Positions 33,728-45,176 of a DNA stretch of 64,000 bases are shown here, piece after piece. Below the pieces are notes generated by a model. It saw only the letters and a program-made list of their open reading frames with translations, searched no databases and was not told where the DNA came from. The DNA comes from an uncultured Acidobacteriota bacterium (lineage in GTDB: Bacteria > Acidobacteriota > Terriglobia > Terriglobales > Acidobacteriaceae). The stretch is taken from NCBI GenBank assembly GCA_903832295.1, contig CAILAZ010000309.1, forward strand, positions 26,595 through 90,594. Reading direction: 5' to 3'. The position numbers were made by a program, and so were the translations under genes. Position 1 is the stretch's first letter. Every line of letters begins with the position of its first letter.

Positions 33728-35557
33728 GTGGCCACACCGAGCGGCGCTAACGAAAGACCGTCCAAGCCCAACTTACCTGCGAAATCCGAAAGCTGGGTCA
33801 CCGTCATCGTCCTCACGGTTGTTGCTGCGGGAGCAGCAGCCTGGTTGCTGAATACGAACCACGTCACCTCACCATGGCAGCAGAATTACGATCCCGTCGG
33901 ACACTGGTTGCTCTCCGCGCTCGTTGCGGCGCTCCCTGTCATCGTGCTCCTTGGAAGCCTTGCTCTCGGACACGTCAAGGCGCACTATGCTGCCCTTGCG
34001 GGTCTGGCCACCGCGCTTTTGACCGCAATCCTGGGCTTCCACATGCCCGCGAGGCTGGCCCTTACCACTGCCGTTTACGGTGCAGGCTACGGGTTATTTC
34101 CCATTGGCTGGATCGTGCTCAACGTGATCTTCATGTATCAACTCACGGTTGAGTCCGGACGATTCAAGGTGCTCCAGCACAGCCTGACTGGCATCACCCA
34201 GGACCGCCGCCTCCAGTTGTTGTTGATCGCGTTCTGCTTCGGAGCCTTCTTCGAGGGCGCGGCAGGTTTTGGAACACCGGTCGCTGTCACCGCTGCCCTG
34301 CTCATCGGACTCGGCTTCAAACCGCTTCAAGCCTCCGGTCTTTCTCTCATCGCCAACACTGCCCCCGTTGCTTTCGGAGCTCTGGGCACCCCGATCATCG
34401 CACTTGCCAAAGTGACCGGATTCAGCGAAGTAGTACTCGCCGCCATGACCGGGCGCATCCTCGCTCCCTTCTGCATCATCGTTCCCTTCTGGCTGATCTG
34501 GGCATTCGTCGGATTCAAGGGGATGGTCGAGGTTTGGCCCGCAATCCTGGTGGCTGGAGTCTCATTCGCCGTGCCGCAGTTGCTGGTTTCCAATATGCAC
34601 GGCCCATGGTTGGTGAACGTGATCTCCGCCGTCATTTCTATGATCTGCCTTATCGGATTCCTGCTGGTCTGGCATCCAAAGAAAATCTGGACATTCGCGG
34701 ATGAGACCAGCAAGAGCGCCAGGGCGGACCACGGCTACAGCCGCGCCGATATCTCTCGTGCCTGGGTGCCATGGATCATTCTCAGCGTGATTGTATTCAC
34801 CTGGGGAACACAGACCGGCAAGCTCTGGATGAATACACCAGAGAAAGTCATTCCTTCCACCTCAACATGGAATCCAAAGCCGAGCCAGATTACCAACCCG
34901 CAGTTTCCGGTCGCCGGACTTCACAACAATGTCGAGCGCGTCCCTCCCGTGGTGCTGAAGCCAACCAAAGAGCCTGCCGTATTCCAGCTCAACTGGGTGA
35001 GCGCAACCGGAACGGGCATTCTGCTTTCGGCTGTTCTGTCAGGACTTGTGATGGGGGTATCCTTCAGCGGGATCTTCCGGATCTACCTGAACACAATCCA
35101 CAAAGTGCGCTTCTCTCTCCTGACCATTGCTGCAATGCTTGCCGTCGGCATGCTGACCCGCTACAGCGGGCTGGATGCCACCATGGGGCTGGCGTTCGCC
35201 AAGACCGGGCAGTTCTATCCCTTCTTTGGCACCATGCTGGGCTGGCTTGGAGTGGCACTCACCGGCTCTGACACCTCTTCCAATGTGCTGTTCGGCAGTC
35301 TGCAGAAGATCTCCGCGCAGCAGGTGGGCGTCTCACCCATTCTGATGTCTGCCGCCAACAGCACCGGCGGAGTGATGGGCAAGATGATCGACGCCCAGAG
35401 TATCGTCGTGGCATCCACTGCAACCCAGTGGTACGGCCACGAGGGCGATATTCTGCGTTATGTATTTCTGCACAGCCTTGTACTGGCCGCGCTGGTCGGC
35501 GTTTACGTCTATCTACTCGCCTACATTCCCCCTTTCACGCAGCTCGTAGTGCATTAA
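33728..35557 (+). CDS. lldP: Second lactate permease (LctP family)
   Basis: A 609-residue permease, paralogous to the one at 10553 over its whole length, with the same FGAFFEGAAGFGTPVAVTAA and TGSDTSSNVLFGS motifs and the same FTQLVVH end. Codon choice differs: this copy prefers C-ending codons where the first copy prefers G or A. I take GTG 33728 as start, with AGGAGG at 33718-33723; an ATG two bases earlier is out of frame. It precedes a D-lactate dehydrogenase, so it may serve D-lactate or both forms. Confidence 0.9.
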   Translation: MATPSGANERPSKPNLPAKSESWVTVIVLTVVAAGAAAWLLNTNHVTSPWQQNYDPVGHWLLSALVAALPVIVLLGSLALGHVKAHYAALAGLATALLTAILGFHMPARLALTTAVYGAGYGLFPIGWIVLNVIFMYQLTVESGRFKVLQHSLTGITQDRRLQLLLIAFCFGAFFEGAAGFGTPVAVTAALLIGLGFKPLQASGLSLIANTAPVAFGALGTPIIALAKVTGFSEVVLAAMTGRILAPFCIIVPFWLIWAFVGFKGMVEVWPAILVAGVSFAVPQLLVSNMHGPWLVNVISAVISMICLIGFLLVWHPKKIWTFADETSKSARADHGYSRADISRAWVPWIILSVIVFTWGTQTGKLWMNTPEKVIPSTSTWNPKPSQITNPQFPVAGLHNNVERVPPVVLKPTKEPAVFQLNWVSATGTGILLSAVLSGLVMGVSFSGIFRIYLNTIHKVRFSLLTIAAMLAVGMLTRYSGLDATMGLAFAKTGQFYPFFGTMLGWLGVALTGSDTSSNVLFGSLQKISAQQVGVSPILMSAANSTGGVMGKMIDAQSIVVASTATQWYGHEGDILRYVFLHSLVLAALVGVYVYLLAYIPPFTQLVVH

Positions 35558-35569
35558 CCTGTTACACGG

Positions 35570-35595
35570 GGCGGCCATGATTCTTCCTGGCCGCC
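35570..35595 (+). other. Intercistronic hairpin between permease and D-lactate dehydrogenase
   Basis: GGCGGCC (35570-35576), twelve-base loop, GGCCGCC (35589-35595), with no strong T-run. Same relative position as the hairpin at 12422 in the L-lactate operon. Confidence 0.5.
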
Positions 35596-35617
35596 TCATC
35601 TTTCCAGGAGCAATCAT

Positions 35618-38485
35618 ATGGCGGTAACTGCTGTGGCACGCCCTTCCTACTCACCTGAACAACTGAACACCATGCTGGCCCAGATTCTGGATGAGCGCCG
35701 CATCCTGATGCGCCCCATCGATCTCATCGCCTACGCTTCCGACGCCGGCTTCTACAGGCTCATCCCTAAAGCGGTAGTGCAGGCAGCCAGCGAGCAGGAA
35801 GTGGAGCGCCTCTTTCGTTTCAGCCATACTCATTCCATTCCCATCACTTTTCGGGCTGCGGGCACCAGCCTTTCCGGTCAGTCCATCTCCGATGGTTTGC
35901 TCGTCGAGGTCACGCGCAATTTCCGCGACCTCCAGGTGCTCGAGAACGGCCGTCGCATTCGCGTTCAACCAGGGGCGATTGGCACCAGCGCCAACCGCGC
36001 ACTTCTCCCTTATGGAGTGAAGATCGGTCCGGACCCTGCGTCCATTGCGACCTGCACTCTCGGAGGAATTCTCTCCAACAATTCCAGCGGAATGTGTTGC
36101 GGCGTGGAGCAGAATGCCTACCACACCCTGGCTTCGCTCCGCTTCCTGCTGCCGTCGGGCACCTCCATTGACACCGCCGCCCCCGATGCCGACCAGCAAT
36201 TCTTCGCGAAAGAACCCGCCCTCGCCCGCGGCGTTCTCGAGCTGAAGGCAAGAATTGAGCGCGACCCGGTTCTGGCCGAACGCGTGCGCCGCAAGTATCG
36301 AACCAAGAACACCACCGGGTATGGCATCAACGCCTTCCTGGATTTCGAGCGTGCTGTGGACATCTTTGCCCACCTGCTCATTGGTTCGGAAGGCACCCTG
36401 GCCTTCATCTCCGAGGCGGTGCTCAATACCGTGCCGGAGCTTCCGGTAAAATACACCGGGCTGCTGCTCTTCCCTGATCTCTACGCCGCGTCCGAATCGA
36501 TCGTTCCCCTGCGCCAGGCCGGAGCCAAGGCGCTGGAAATCATGGATCGGGCTTCCCTGCGTTCCGTTGAAAATCAAGCCGGTACTCCTCCAATCATCAA
36601 GACCTTGGCGGACGGCGCTGCCGGATTGCTCGTCGAGTTCCAGTCCGCATCAGAGTCTGGTCGCGCGGAGCTTGAGGCCCTCGCTGCTGAATCCACTTCG
36701 AGCCTTATGCTGCTTGAACCCGCACAATTCACTCACTCGGCCGCCGCCCAGGCTGCGCTCTGGAAGATCCGTGCCGGCATGTTCCCTTCCGTTGGCTCGG
36801 TTCGCAAGAGCGGAACCACGGTCATCATCGAAGATGTTGCCTTCCCGATCGAGCACCTCGCCCCCGCGGCACAGGAGTTGAATGGACTCTTCCAACGCCA
36901 CGAGTATGACAACGCCATCATTTTCGGCCACGCTAAGGACGGGAATCTCCACTTTGTCATCACCCAGTCCTTCAACGATCAGCGTGCCATCGACCAGTAC
37001 TCGCACTTCATTGATGACGTCGTCGAACTGGTCGTCCATAGATTTGATGGTGCCCTCAAGGCCGAACACGGCACCGGGCGCAACATGGCTCCTTTCGTCG
37101 AGACCGAGTGGGGCGCGGAAGCCTACGAGATCATGCGTCAGGTCAAGTCGCTGGCCGATCCCACTGGTCTGCTCAATCCCGGCGTCATCATCAACTCCGA
37201 CCCGCTGGCTCACCTGCACAACCTCAAGCAGTTGCCTACCGTCGAACCCGAAATCGACAAGTGCATCGAGTGTGGTTACTGCGAGCCGCGCTGTCCCAGC
37301 CGCGATCTCACTCTCACTCCGCGCCAGCGCATCGTCGTGCGTCGCGAGATGACGCGCCAGCAACAACTCGGCGGCAGCGCAATGCTCACGCAGCTCGAGA
37401 GCGACTTCCCCTACATGGCGCTCGACACCTGCGCGGTTGATGGCCTTTGCGCTACCACCTGCCCCGTCAGCATCGACACCGGAAAGGTCGTCAAGCGCTT
37501 CCGCGCGCTGAGGAATTCTGACTTCGCCAAGGGCGTGGCCAGGTTCACTGTGGACAATTTCAGCTTGGTAGAGACTCTCATCCGCATTGGTCTCAGCGCC
37601 GCACATCTTGCCCAGCGCATGGTCGGAGTCAAGGGCATGCAGGTAATCACCGGAGCCATGCGCAGGGTGATCGGCCCTAATATGCCCATATGGACGGCAG
37701 AGATGCCGCACGCAACCAGGGGCGGCATTCCGCCCACCAGCCGAGCCAAAGCTCAAGCCGTGTATTTCCCTGCTTGCATCTCCCGCGTCATGGGGCGCCT
37801 TCCCGGTGAACCCAGCGAGATGAACCTGATGCAGGCCACCGTCACAGTGGCAGATCGAGCCGGGGTTCCCGTCTGGATTCCGGAAGACGTTGCCGGAAAT
37901 TGCTGCGGCACACCTTACTCATCCAAGGGCTTTGAGGAATCGCGCGACGCAATGTTGAATCGGGTGATCGCCAACTTCTGGAGCTGGTCCAGTGAAGGCA
38001 AACTGCCCATCATGGTTGACACAAGTCCCTGCACCTATGGACTGACACATGCCCGCGAGTTTCTCACGCCGGAAAACCAGCAACGCTTTGATCGCCTCCG
38101 CATCGTGGACAGCATTGAATTCGTCCACGACCAGTTGCTTACCAGGCTCACGGTACGTCAGCCTGACAATTCCGTTGCGCTGCATCCAGTCTGCTCCGCC
38201 GTGAAGATGGGGCTCAATGGAAAGCTGGACGCCATCGCCCGAAAGTGCAGTGGCGAGGTCTTCATTCCTCCCAGCCTCGGCTGCTGCGCCTTCGCCGGAG
38301 ACCGCGGCTTCATGTACCCGGAGCTCACCGCCTCGGCCACCGCCAGCGAAGCGGCGGAGATCAAGGCGCATAAGCACGACGCTTGCTACTCCAGCAGCCG
38401 CACTTGCGAGATCGGGATGACCCGCTCTACCGGCGAGGTTTACCGCTCTTATATGTATCTGCTGGAGAAAGTGACGCGAGGATGA
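35618..38485 (+). CDS. dld: FAD/iron-sulfur D-lactate dehydrogenase (Dld-II/GlcD-F type)
   Basis: A 955-residue enzyme. Residues 40-250 form an FAD-binding-4 domain (FRAAGTSLSGQ, GILSNNSSGM) and 260-540 the FAD-oxidase C-terminal domain (HAKDGNLHFV, KAEHGTGRNMAPF). Two [4Fe-4S] motifs follow, CIECGYCEPRCPSRD from residue 549 and CAVDGLCATTCPVS near 606. Two CCG-like regions close it (NCCGTPYSSKG and GCCAFAGDRG). This layout matches iron-sulfur D-lactate dehydrogenases of the Dld-II kind, which oxidise D-lactate to pyruvate and feed the quinone pool. A glycolate or other 2-hydroxyacid is possible, but the permease next door favours lactate. Confidence 0.88.
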   Translation: MAVTAVARPSYSPEQLNTMLAQILDERRILMRPIDLIAYASDAGFYRLIPKAVVQAASEQEVERLFRFSHTHSIPITFRAAGTSLSGQSISDGLLVEVTRNFRDLQVLENGRRIRVQPGAIGTSANRALLPYGVKIGPDPASIATCTLGGILSNNSSGMCCGVEQNAYHTLASLRFLLPSGTSIDTAAPDADQQFFAKEPALARGVLELKARIERDPVLAERVRRKYRTKNTTGYGINAFLDFERAVDIFAHLLIGSEGTLAFISEAVLNTVPELPVKYTGLLLFPDLYAASESIVPLRQAGAKALEIMDRASLRSVENQAGTPPIIKTLADGAAGLLVEFQSASESGRAELEALAAESTSSLMLLEPAQFTHSAAAQAALWKIRAGMFPSVGSVRKSGTTVIIEDVAFPIEHLAPAAQELNGLFQRHEYDNAIIFGHAKDGNLHFVITQSFNDQRAIDQYSHFIDDVVELVVHRFDGALKAEHGTGRNMAPFVETEWGAEAYEIMRQVKSLADPTGLLNPGVIINSDPLAHLHNLKQLPTVEPEIDKCIECGYCEPRCPSRDLTLTPRQRIVVRREMTRQQQLGGSAMLTQLESDFPYMALDTCAVDGLCATTCPVSIDTGKVVKRFRALRNSDFAKGVARFTVDNFSLVETLIRIGLSAAHLAQRMVGVKGMQVITGAMRRVIGPNMPIWTAEMPHATRGGIPPTSRAKAQAVYFPACISRVMGRLPGEPSEMNLMQATVTVADRAGVPVWIPEDVAGNCCGTPYSSKGFEESRDAMLNRVIANFWSWSSEGKLPIMVDTSPCTYGLTHAREFLTPENQQRFDRLRIVDSIEFVHDQLLTRLTVRQPDNSVALHPVCSAVKMGLNGKLDAIARKCSGEVFIPPSLGCCAFAGDRGFMYPELTASATASEAAEIKAHKHDACYSSSRTCEIGMTRSTGEVYRSYMYLLEKVTRG

Positions 38486-38544
38486 GAAATTGCAGGATGA
38501 AGCGTTCTAGATCGCATCAGCTGTCTCGAGCATCCGAGTAACTG

Positions 38545-39366
38545 ATGCGCTCTCGAAACTTCATCCTCCTCTGCCTGTGTGTGGCTCTCTGTGGCGCTTC
38601 TGCACTCGCCGGTCCTCCATTCTTCACGGATGACCCCGAGCCTGTCCCATTCGGGCGCTATGAGTTCTACACATTCTCCACCCTGGACCGCTCCGTCGGG
38701 AGCTATGCTGCGGCATTCCCAGCCTTCGAATTCAACGTTGGGGCTGCACCCAACCTTCAGTTGCACGTCCTTGCTCCAATGGCAATCTCAGCGCTCGAAC
38801 CCGGGCCGATCACCTACGGTGTGGGCGATATCGAACTTGGCGCGAAATTCCGCTTTGTACAGGAAAAGGGTCGGCGTCCGCAGGTGGGCATTTTTCCGAT
38901 GATCGAGACGCCCACTGGAGACCGCCATCGCAATCTCGGCAACGGACAGACTTGGGCCCGACTCCCTCTCTGGGTTCAGAAAAGCTGGGGGCCATGGACA
39001 AGTTACGGCGGCGCGGGCTACATCCTCAATCGTGCTCCCGGAATGCGCGACCACACATTTGCGGGATGGCAGGCGCAACGCGAGTTAAACAAAAAGCTGA
39101 CGCTCGGCGCCGAGTGGTTCAATCCCGGCCGCGAAAGCATGTCCGCACGCAATACTCACCTTCTCAATGCGGGAGGCATTTACAACTTCAACGAGAATTT
39201 CAGCTTCCTCTTCACCGCAGGTCACAGCATTCGGGGCGACACCCATACAGTGGCCTACTTTGGCCTGTACTGGACATGGGGAAAGAGAGCTCCAGGAGAC
39301 GAACCGAAGCTTGCCAGCTCCCTGCACTCTGCCTTCGGCCGGGCAACACCGTTCCGCATCCGGTAA
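38545..39366 (+). CDS. Secreted outer-membrane beta-barrel-like protein
   Basis: A 273-residue protein with a signal peptide (FILLCLCVALCGASALAG). The body alternates short polar/aromatic strands ending in aromatic residues (for example FGLYWTWGK near the end), as in outer-membrane barrels of the phenol-degradation MetA-like or transporter type. FFTDDPEPVPFGRYEFY at the mature start is seen in such proteins. Function unknown. It may be co-transcribed with the D-lactate gene 60 bases upstream. Confidence 0.6.
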   Translation: MRSRNFILLCLCVALCGASALAGPPFFTDDPEPVPFGRYEFYTFSTLDRSVGSYAAAFPAFEFNVGAAPNLQLHVLAPMAISALEPGPITYGVGDIELGAKFRFVQEKGRRPQVGIFPMIETPTGDRHRNLGNGQTWARLPLWVQKSWGPWTSYGGAGYILNRAPGMRDHTFAGWQAQRELNKKLTLGAEWFNPGRESMSARNTHLLNAGGIYNFNENFSFLFTAGHSIRGDTHTVAYFGLYWTWGKRAPGDEPKLASSLHSAFGRATPFRIR

Positions 39367-39374
39367 CTGCCCGC

Positions 39375-41015
39375 TTAGTTTGCGCGCTTTCCGTAACGCA
39401 GAATCAGGGCAGTGCAGTCATCAGAGAGCGGAGTTTCTCCGCGGTATGCATCGAGAGATGCAAAGAGCATTCCTAGAGAAAACTCGGAACCAAGCGCTGC
39501 CTCCAGTCTCTCGTTTCCAAAGAACTCTCCGTCGCGGTCTTCCGCCTCCACCACGCCGTCGGTGAAAAGCAGCAGCCGGTCGCCATCACGCAGTTGAACG
39601 CGGGCACTCGTAAACGTCACCGGGGAGAGCAGTCCCACTGGAAAATTCTCGTTGTCCAGACAACGAATCACTCCGTCCGAATACAGCAGCGGCTTCACGT
39701 GGCCGCAGTTGATGTATTCCAGCTCTCCATTGTCATAGAGCTTCATCATCAGCAGCGTCGCATACTTGCGCCCGACAATCTTGTTATAGACGTATAGGTT
39801 CATCCCTTCCACAATCTGATGGAGAGGTAAGCCCTGACGCAACTGGGGGTCAATCGCGCCTTGCAGAACGGAGGCCAGCAGCGCTGCGGAAACTCCCTTT
39901 CCGGACACGTCCGCCACAACCACCGCCACGCAATCCTCCAACCGCGTCACGTCATAAAAGTCGCCGCCAACTTCCTTGCATGAAATATTGCGAGCCTCCA
40001 CTTCGGCAAATGCAAGCGATGGAATTTTCACCTCCATCATGCTCTGCTGAATCGTCGAGGCAATCGCCAGTTCGCGCTGGTAGGCCAGCGCCTCTTGCTC
40101 GGCCTTCACCAGGTAGGCGTTCTCTACCAGTGCCGCAGCCTCGCGCGCAATCGCTCGGATCAATTCCTGGCTTACATCCGGGAGTTTTCCTTTTTCAATG
40201 CGGCTGTCAAGGTACAACACGCCGATCGCCCCATGCCCGCCACAGCCGCTCTCGCGAAATTGCGACCTGCGCAAGGGAATACAGACCACGCTCCTCAACT
40301 GCTGTTCAACAATGCTCTCTCGTCCGGTCATACCCGGATCGCCCATGCTCATAACGAACTCAGAGGAGGAGTCAATCACATCCTGAAGCACAGACTGTGA
40401 AATTCCCTTTGCCTCAACCAGGTCTTCTCCCCGCTCGCTGCGCCCCGCCCCCAGTTCCAGTCGCCCATTCTCCTTGCACAGAAACACAAAACCTCTCTCC
40501 GCCTTGGTCAGCCGGAGGGAGACTTCGACCAGGTTGGCCAGCACTTCGCTAAGTACTGTGGAGGTATTCAGCGCCCGGGCGCCCTCGATGAACAAGCTCA
40601 GCAGGTTCAGCGCACCCGGCCTGTCTGACGAAGTCCCCTGCGACATGATCTTCGACAGCATGTCGTGGGAATCTGACCCGCCCCCCGGCACGCTCGGATC
40701 GTGGAACACCAGGTAGCTGCCTCCGATCGTCCCCAACTCAATGCGATCTCCACTGCGAAGGCTGCGGTGCTGCGTGGCCTGCCCATTGACGAACGTCCCA
40801 TGGCTGCTGCCCATGTCCACGATGAAATACTCTGCACCCCGCCGCTCAATCTGGGCATGGTTGCGTGAGACGTGCGGCTCCGCAATTACTACGTCGCGAT
40901 CCGGCCTCCTGCCTATGGTGACAACCGGTCTGGTCAGCGCATAGTAGGTTTGCGTGTCGCCAATCACAATCAGGAGTTCCGCTTCCACGGGTTTCTCGAC
41001 CGGTGCCCCTGCCAT
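39375..41015 (-). CDS. FHA-GAF-SpoIIE (PP2C) serine phosphatase
   Basis: A 546-residue regulator. The FHA domain (about residues 10-110) has the phosphothreonine-binding set GRRPDR, SRNHAQIERRG and SSHGTFVNG. A GAF domain follows (about 145-320). The SpoIIE-type PP2C domain (about 340-546) carries metal-site Asp residues in GGDFYDV and ADVSGKG, then LLFTDGVVEAED. Such proteins dephosphorylate anti-sigma-factor antagonists in partner-switching or act with Ser/Thr kinases. Start: ATG 41015, preceded by GAGGGGGG; the track's GTG at 41030 is less likely. Confidence 0.88.
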   Translation of the reverse strand: MAGAPVEKPVEAELLIVIGDTQTYYALTRPVVTIGRRPDRDVVIAEPHVSRNHAQIERRGAEYFIVDMGSSHGTFVNGQATQHRSLRSGDRIELGTIGGSYLVFHDPSVPGGGSDSHDMLSKIMSQGTSSDRPGALNLLSLFIEGARALNTSTVLSEVLANLVEVSLRLTKAERGFVFLCKENGRLELGAGRSERGEDLVEAKGISQSVLQDVIDSSSEFVMSMGDPGMTGRESIVEQQLRSVVCIPLRRSQFRESGCGGHGAIGVLYLDSRIEKGKLPDVSQELIRAIAREAAALVENAYLVKAEQEALAYQRELAIASTIQQSMMEVKIPSLAFAEVEARNISCKEVGGDFYDVTRLEDCVAVVVADVSGKGVSAALLASVLQGAIDPQLRQGLPLHQIVEGMNLYVYNKIVGRKYATLLMMKLYDNGELEYINCGHVKPLLYSDGVIRCLDNENFPVGLLSPVTFTSARVQLRDGDRLLLFTDGVVEAEDRDGEFFGNERLEAALGSEFSLGMLFASLDAYRGETPLSDDCTALILRYGKRAN

Positions 41016-41204
41016 TGCAACCCCCCTCACACCGCGATACTTGCAAGCAATTCAATGTTGAACCTGATGTGGTTTGGATGCCGCGCGTCCTGTCATGGTT
41101 CCCGATCATTTTTCACGCTCGCAAACACATTCTCACCAACTCACACCCATCGCTGGCGGCTCTGCTTTAAAATAGCGGGTAGTATAGGCCGATCAAGGAC
41201 GATC

Positions 41205-41936
41205 ATGGAACACACCCTGCTCACCGCCCGGCTCACCCGCTCCGTGCTGATTTCGGAGAAAACCAAACACCTCGAATTCGATATCGAGGAGGTCTCTTCT
41301 TTCGACTTCGTGGCCGGACAGTTCATCTCCGTTCGCGAGCCCCGGGGCGACAAGTTCGTCACTCGCGCTTATTCCATCGCTTCTCCTCCACGCGGCAACA
41401 ACACCTTTGACCTCTGCCTTAACCGCGTTGATGAAGGCTTCATGTCCAACTTCCTCTGCGACCGTGAAATTGGCGAGACCGCTCGCTTCCACGGTCCCCA
41501 CGGGCTCTTTGTGCTCAAGCCTGAGGTCGAGGACCTGATCCTTGTTGCGACGGGAACCGGTGTCGCCCCTTTCCGCAGCATGGTTCAAGACATTTTCGGG
41601 AAGGATAGCAGCGGCCAATCGCGCCACGGAGGCCGCCATGTATGGCTGGTTTACGGTACGCGCTTTGCCGAGGATGTCTATTACCTGGACGAGTTTGAGA
41701 CGCTCGCCGCCGAACAACCCAACTTCCATTACACGGCCACTCTCAGCCGCCCACCCGAGGACTGGAGCCGGGGGCGTGGGTACGTTCAGGAACACATCCG
41801 GAAGATCGTAGGCGAGCGAAAAGACATGCACGTGTACATATGCGGCTTGAATGAGATGGTCTCGTCGGTCCGCAGCATGTTAATTGAAGAGTGCGGATGG
41901 GAGAAGAAGCGCGTCATCTATGAGCGTTACGACTAA
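41205..41936 (+). CDS. Ferredoxin/flavodoxin-NADP reductase family protein
   Basis: A 243-residue flavoenzyme of the FNR superfamily. RAYSIASPP binds FAD, LVATGTGVAPFRSM binds the pyridine nucleotide, and YICGLNEMV is the usual second NAD(P) motif. The ending VIYERYD has an aromatic residue close to the C-terminus, as in bacterial ferredoxin-NADP reductases. It probably moves electrons between NADPH and ferredoxin or flavodoxin, which would link the NADPH pool to the hydrogenases. ATG 41205 follows AAGGAC. Confidence 0.85.
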   Translation: MEHTLLTARLTRSVLISEKTKHLEFDIEEVSSFDFVAGQFISVREPRGDKFVTRAYSIASPPRGNNTFDLCLNRVDEGFMSNFLCDREIGETARFHGPHGLFVLKPEVEDLILVATGTGVAPFRSMVQDIFGKDSSGQSRHGGRHVWLVYGTRFAEDVYYLDEFETLAAEQPNFHYTATLSRPPEDWSRGRGYVQEHIRKIVGERKDMHVYICGLNEMVSSVRSMLIEECGWEKKRVIYERYD

Positions 41937-41952
41937 GCGGAGATAGCAACTT

Positions 41953-41986
41953 GCGGCGGTCCTCAGCACGGGAGCAGGGCCGCCGC
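41953..41986. terminator. Hairpin at a convergent junction
   Basis: GCGGCGGTCC (41953-41962) pairs with GGGCCGCCGC (41977-41986) with one G-T pair. It lies between convergent genes and could terminate both, though T-runs are poor. Confidence 0.5.
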
Positions 41987-42004
41987 TCACTTACACTTGA
42001 AAGC

Positions 42005-42430
42005 CTATGCGCGAAACCGTAGGGCGTTTCCCGCCCCTTCCCGCTTGGCAATCCCCGGTGACTTGCCCTCGTCGTACATGTGATCGCGAATCCACTCTTT
42101 GCACAAACTCCGCAGATAGAGCGCGGAAGATAACTCCTGGCGTTTCAGGCCCGAATCAATTTCATTGATGCCACTAAGGAATTTCACCTCGGCCTTGTAG
42201 CGCTCCGGTAACGTGTCCGACGCGCACTTTTCCAGCAACTGCGCCTTATGGATGAAGTGCAACAGCATTAATTGGATCAGGTTTTCAGCCGCCAGCAGGA
42301 TGGTGGGACCGTGCCCCCATACCAGGGCCTCGTCCAGTTCAACAAAGCTCCGCTGAATTTCCAGATGCTCACGTTTTAAAAGTCCACGTCCGACACCCAG
42401 TGCCTTACGATCTTTCTGCCTAGTCATCAT
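42005..42430 (-). CDS. Hypothetical protein, mostly helical
   Basis: I do not recognise this protein. From ATG 42430 (GAGGAAG just before it) it is 141 residues, soluble and rich in helix-forming residues, with a basic N-terminus (MMTRQKDRKALG). The longer track start at 42580 has no ribosome site. It contains one hydrophobic stretch (TILLAAENLIQLMLLHFIH), too polar to be a clear membrane anchor. Its promoter region is shared with the 438-base gap before dnaK. Confidence 0.5.
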   Translation of the reverse strand: MMTRQKDRKALGVGRGLLKREHLEIQRSFVELDEALVWGHGPTILLAAENLIQLMLLHFIHKAQLLEKCASDTLPERYKAEVKFLSGINEIDSGLKRQELSSALYLRSLCKEWIRDHMYDEGKSPGIAKREGAGNALRFRA

Positions 42431-42868
42431 CACGCTTCCTCGCTGGAGGACTGAGCATTTCAGCTTCCCTTTCTCCAAGTCAGGCCTCTGCAAAACGCAA
42501 TGCGGATCGATGCGTACGTAAGCTATTGAACTGTATGTACTTATGTTTGATCCCAAGTGCTTAATCTCCACCCTCGCCAAATCCTCCCAGGAAACGCCTT
42601 AGGAATATCTAATAAACAAGCACTTAGACGAAACTGCGGACGGGCTCTATCTCAACGAATCGTCCCTCGCCAAGACACACTCTTTCTGTGCATCTTAGGC
42701 GCAAGTCCTCTCATCTATTAAGTTGACAGTAACTCACTCAGGTTCTATCATCGCAATCATGTTAGGTCTGAGTAGGGCAGCTTACATGTGTCCCATCAGA
42801 GTTTTAGCGGCCCTCACAAGCCGTGCATAGGCAAGATTCTCAGCTTTACCGCAGGAGGCGAGAGGCAA
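42431..42868. other. 438-base gap between the hypothetical gene and dnaK
   Basis: No gene is supported here. Its right part holds the dnaK promoter listed separately. The left part is AT-richer than its surroundings and shows no structure I can name. Confidence 0.4.
42723..42751 (+). promoter_or_regulatory. Strong sigma-70-like promoter of dnaK
   Basis: TTGACA (42723-42728) and TATCAT (42746-42751) are exactly 17 bases apart. ACTCAG (42736-42741, in the spacer) and CTGAGT (42768-42773) form an inverted pair centred about 32 bases apart. HspR operators (HAIR) read CTTGAGT-N7-ACTCAAG, so these resemble half-sites, but the spacing is not canonical. The leader would be about 110 bases. Confidence 0.7.
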
Positions 42869-44779
<1,911 letters not shown>

Positions 44780-44814
44780 CCGGCGGCTCGCCGGAAGCTT
44801 GGCGGGCTTATTTC

Positions 44815-44842
44815 GCGGCCGGAGCATAACTGCTCTGGCCGC
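44815..44842 (+). terminator. Hairpin after dnaK
   Basis: GCGGCCGGAGC (44815-44825), loop ATAACT, GCTCTGGCCGC (44832-44842), one G-T pair. A second small dyad, CCGGCG-GCT-CGCCGG, is directly after the dnaK stop (44780-44794). No strong T-run, so read-through to the next genes is possible. Confidence 0.5.
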
Positions 44843-44892
44843 TTCTCACACCAGCGGGCACACACCGTCCGGCTGGGGAACAAGGGGAATCT

Positions 44893-45075
44893 ATGAATTT
44901 TGAAGTCAACGGCATCCCGTACTTTCTCACTTTCGATACCAGCGAGGCGCAGTGGTTTCTGCTCACACCATCCCGCAACGGCGTCGAGTCGGTGGAGATT
45001 CACGATGACGGCACGCTGCTGACCACGTCCTCTGCACTGCCGCCACGCAGCGGCAATGCCCGGGGCGTTAACTAG
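44893..45075 (+). CDS. Small hypothetical protein (60 residues)
   Basis: A 60-residue ORF with GGGGAA 6-11 bases before its ATG. The sequence begins MNFEVNGIPYFLTFDTSEAQ and looks like a compact beta fold, with acidic and aromatic residues and no signal or cysteine. No family is recognised. Its place between two hairpins and inside the dnaK-dnaJ interval suggests a real gene of the heat-shock cluster, but this rests on context only. Confidence 0.6.
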   Translation: MNFEVNGIPYFLTFDTSEAQWFLLTPSRNGVESVEIHDDGTLLTTSSALPPRSGNARGVN

Positions 45076-45109
45076 CGACTCCCCGCCCGTGCATCAAGCG
45101 TGATACAGT

Positions 45110-45154
45110 CTGCCCCGTCGGTCGTTGCCCGAAGGCGAACCGCTGACGGGGCAG
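45110..45154 (+). terminator. Long hairpin before the secreted SnoaL-like gene
   Basis: CTGCCCCGTC-GGT (45110-45122) pairs with ACC and GACGGGGCAG (45139-45154), followed by CAGATTTTAG. It may end the small gene's transcript or structure the leader of the next gene, whose ATG is 22 bases further on. Confidence 0.55.
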
Positions 45155-45176
45155 CAGATTTTAGCGGAGAACTTCC

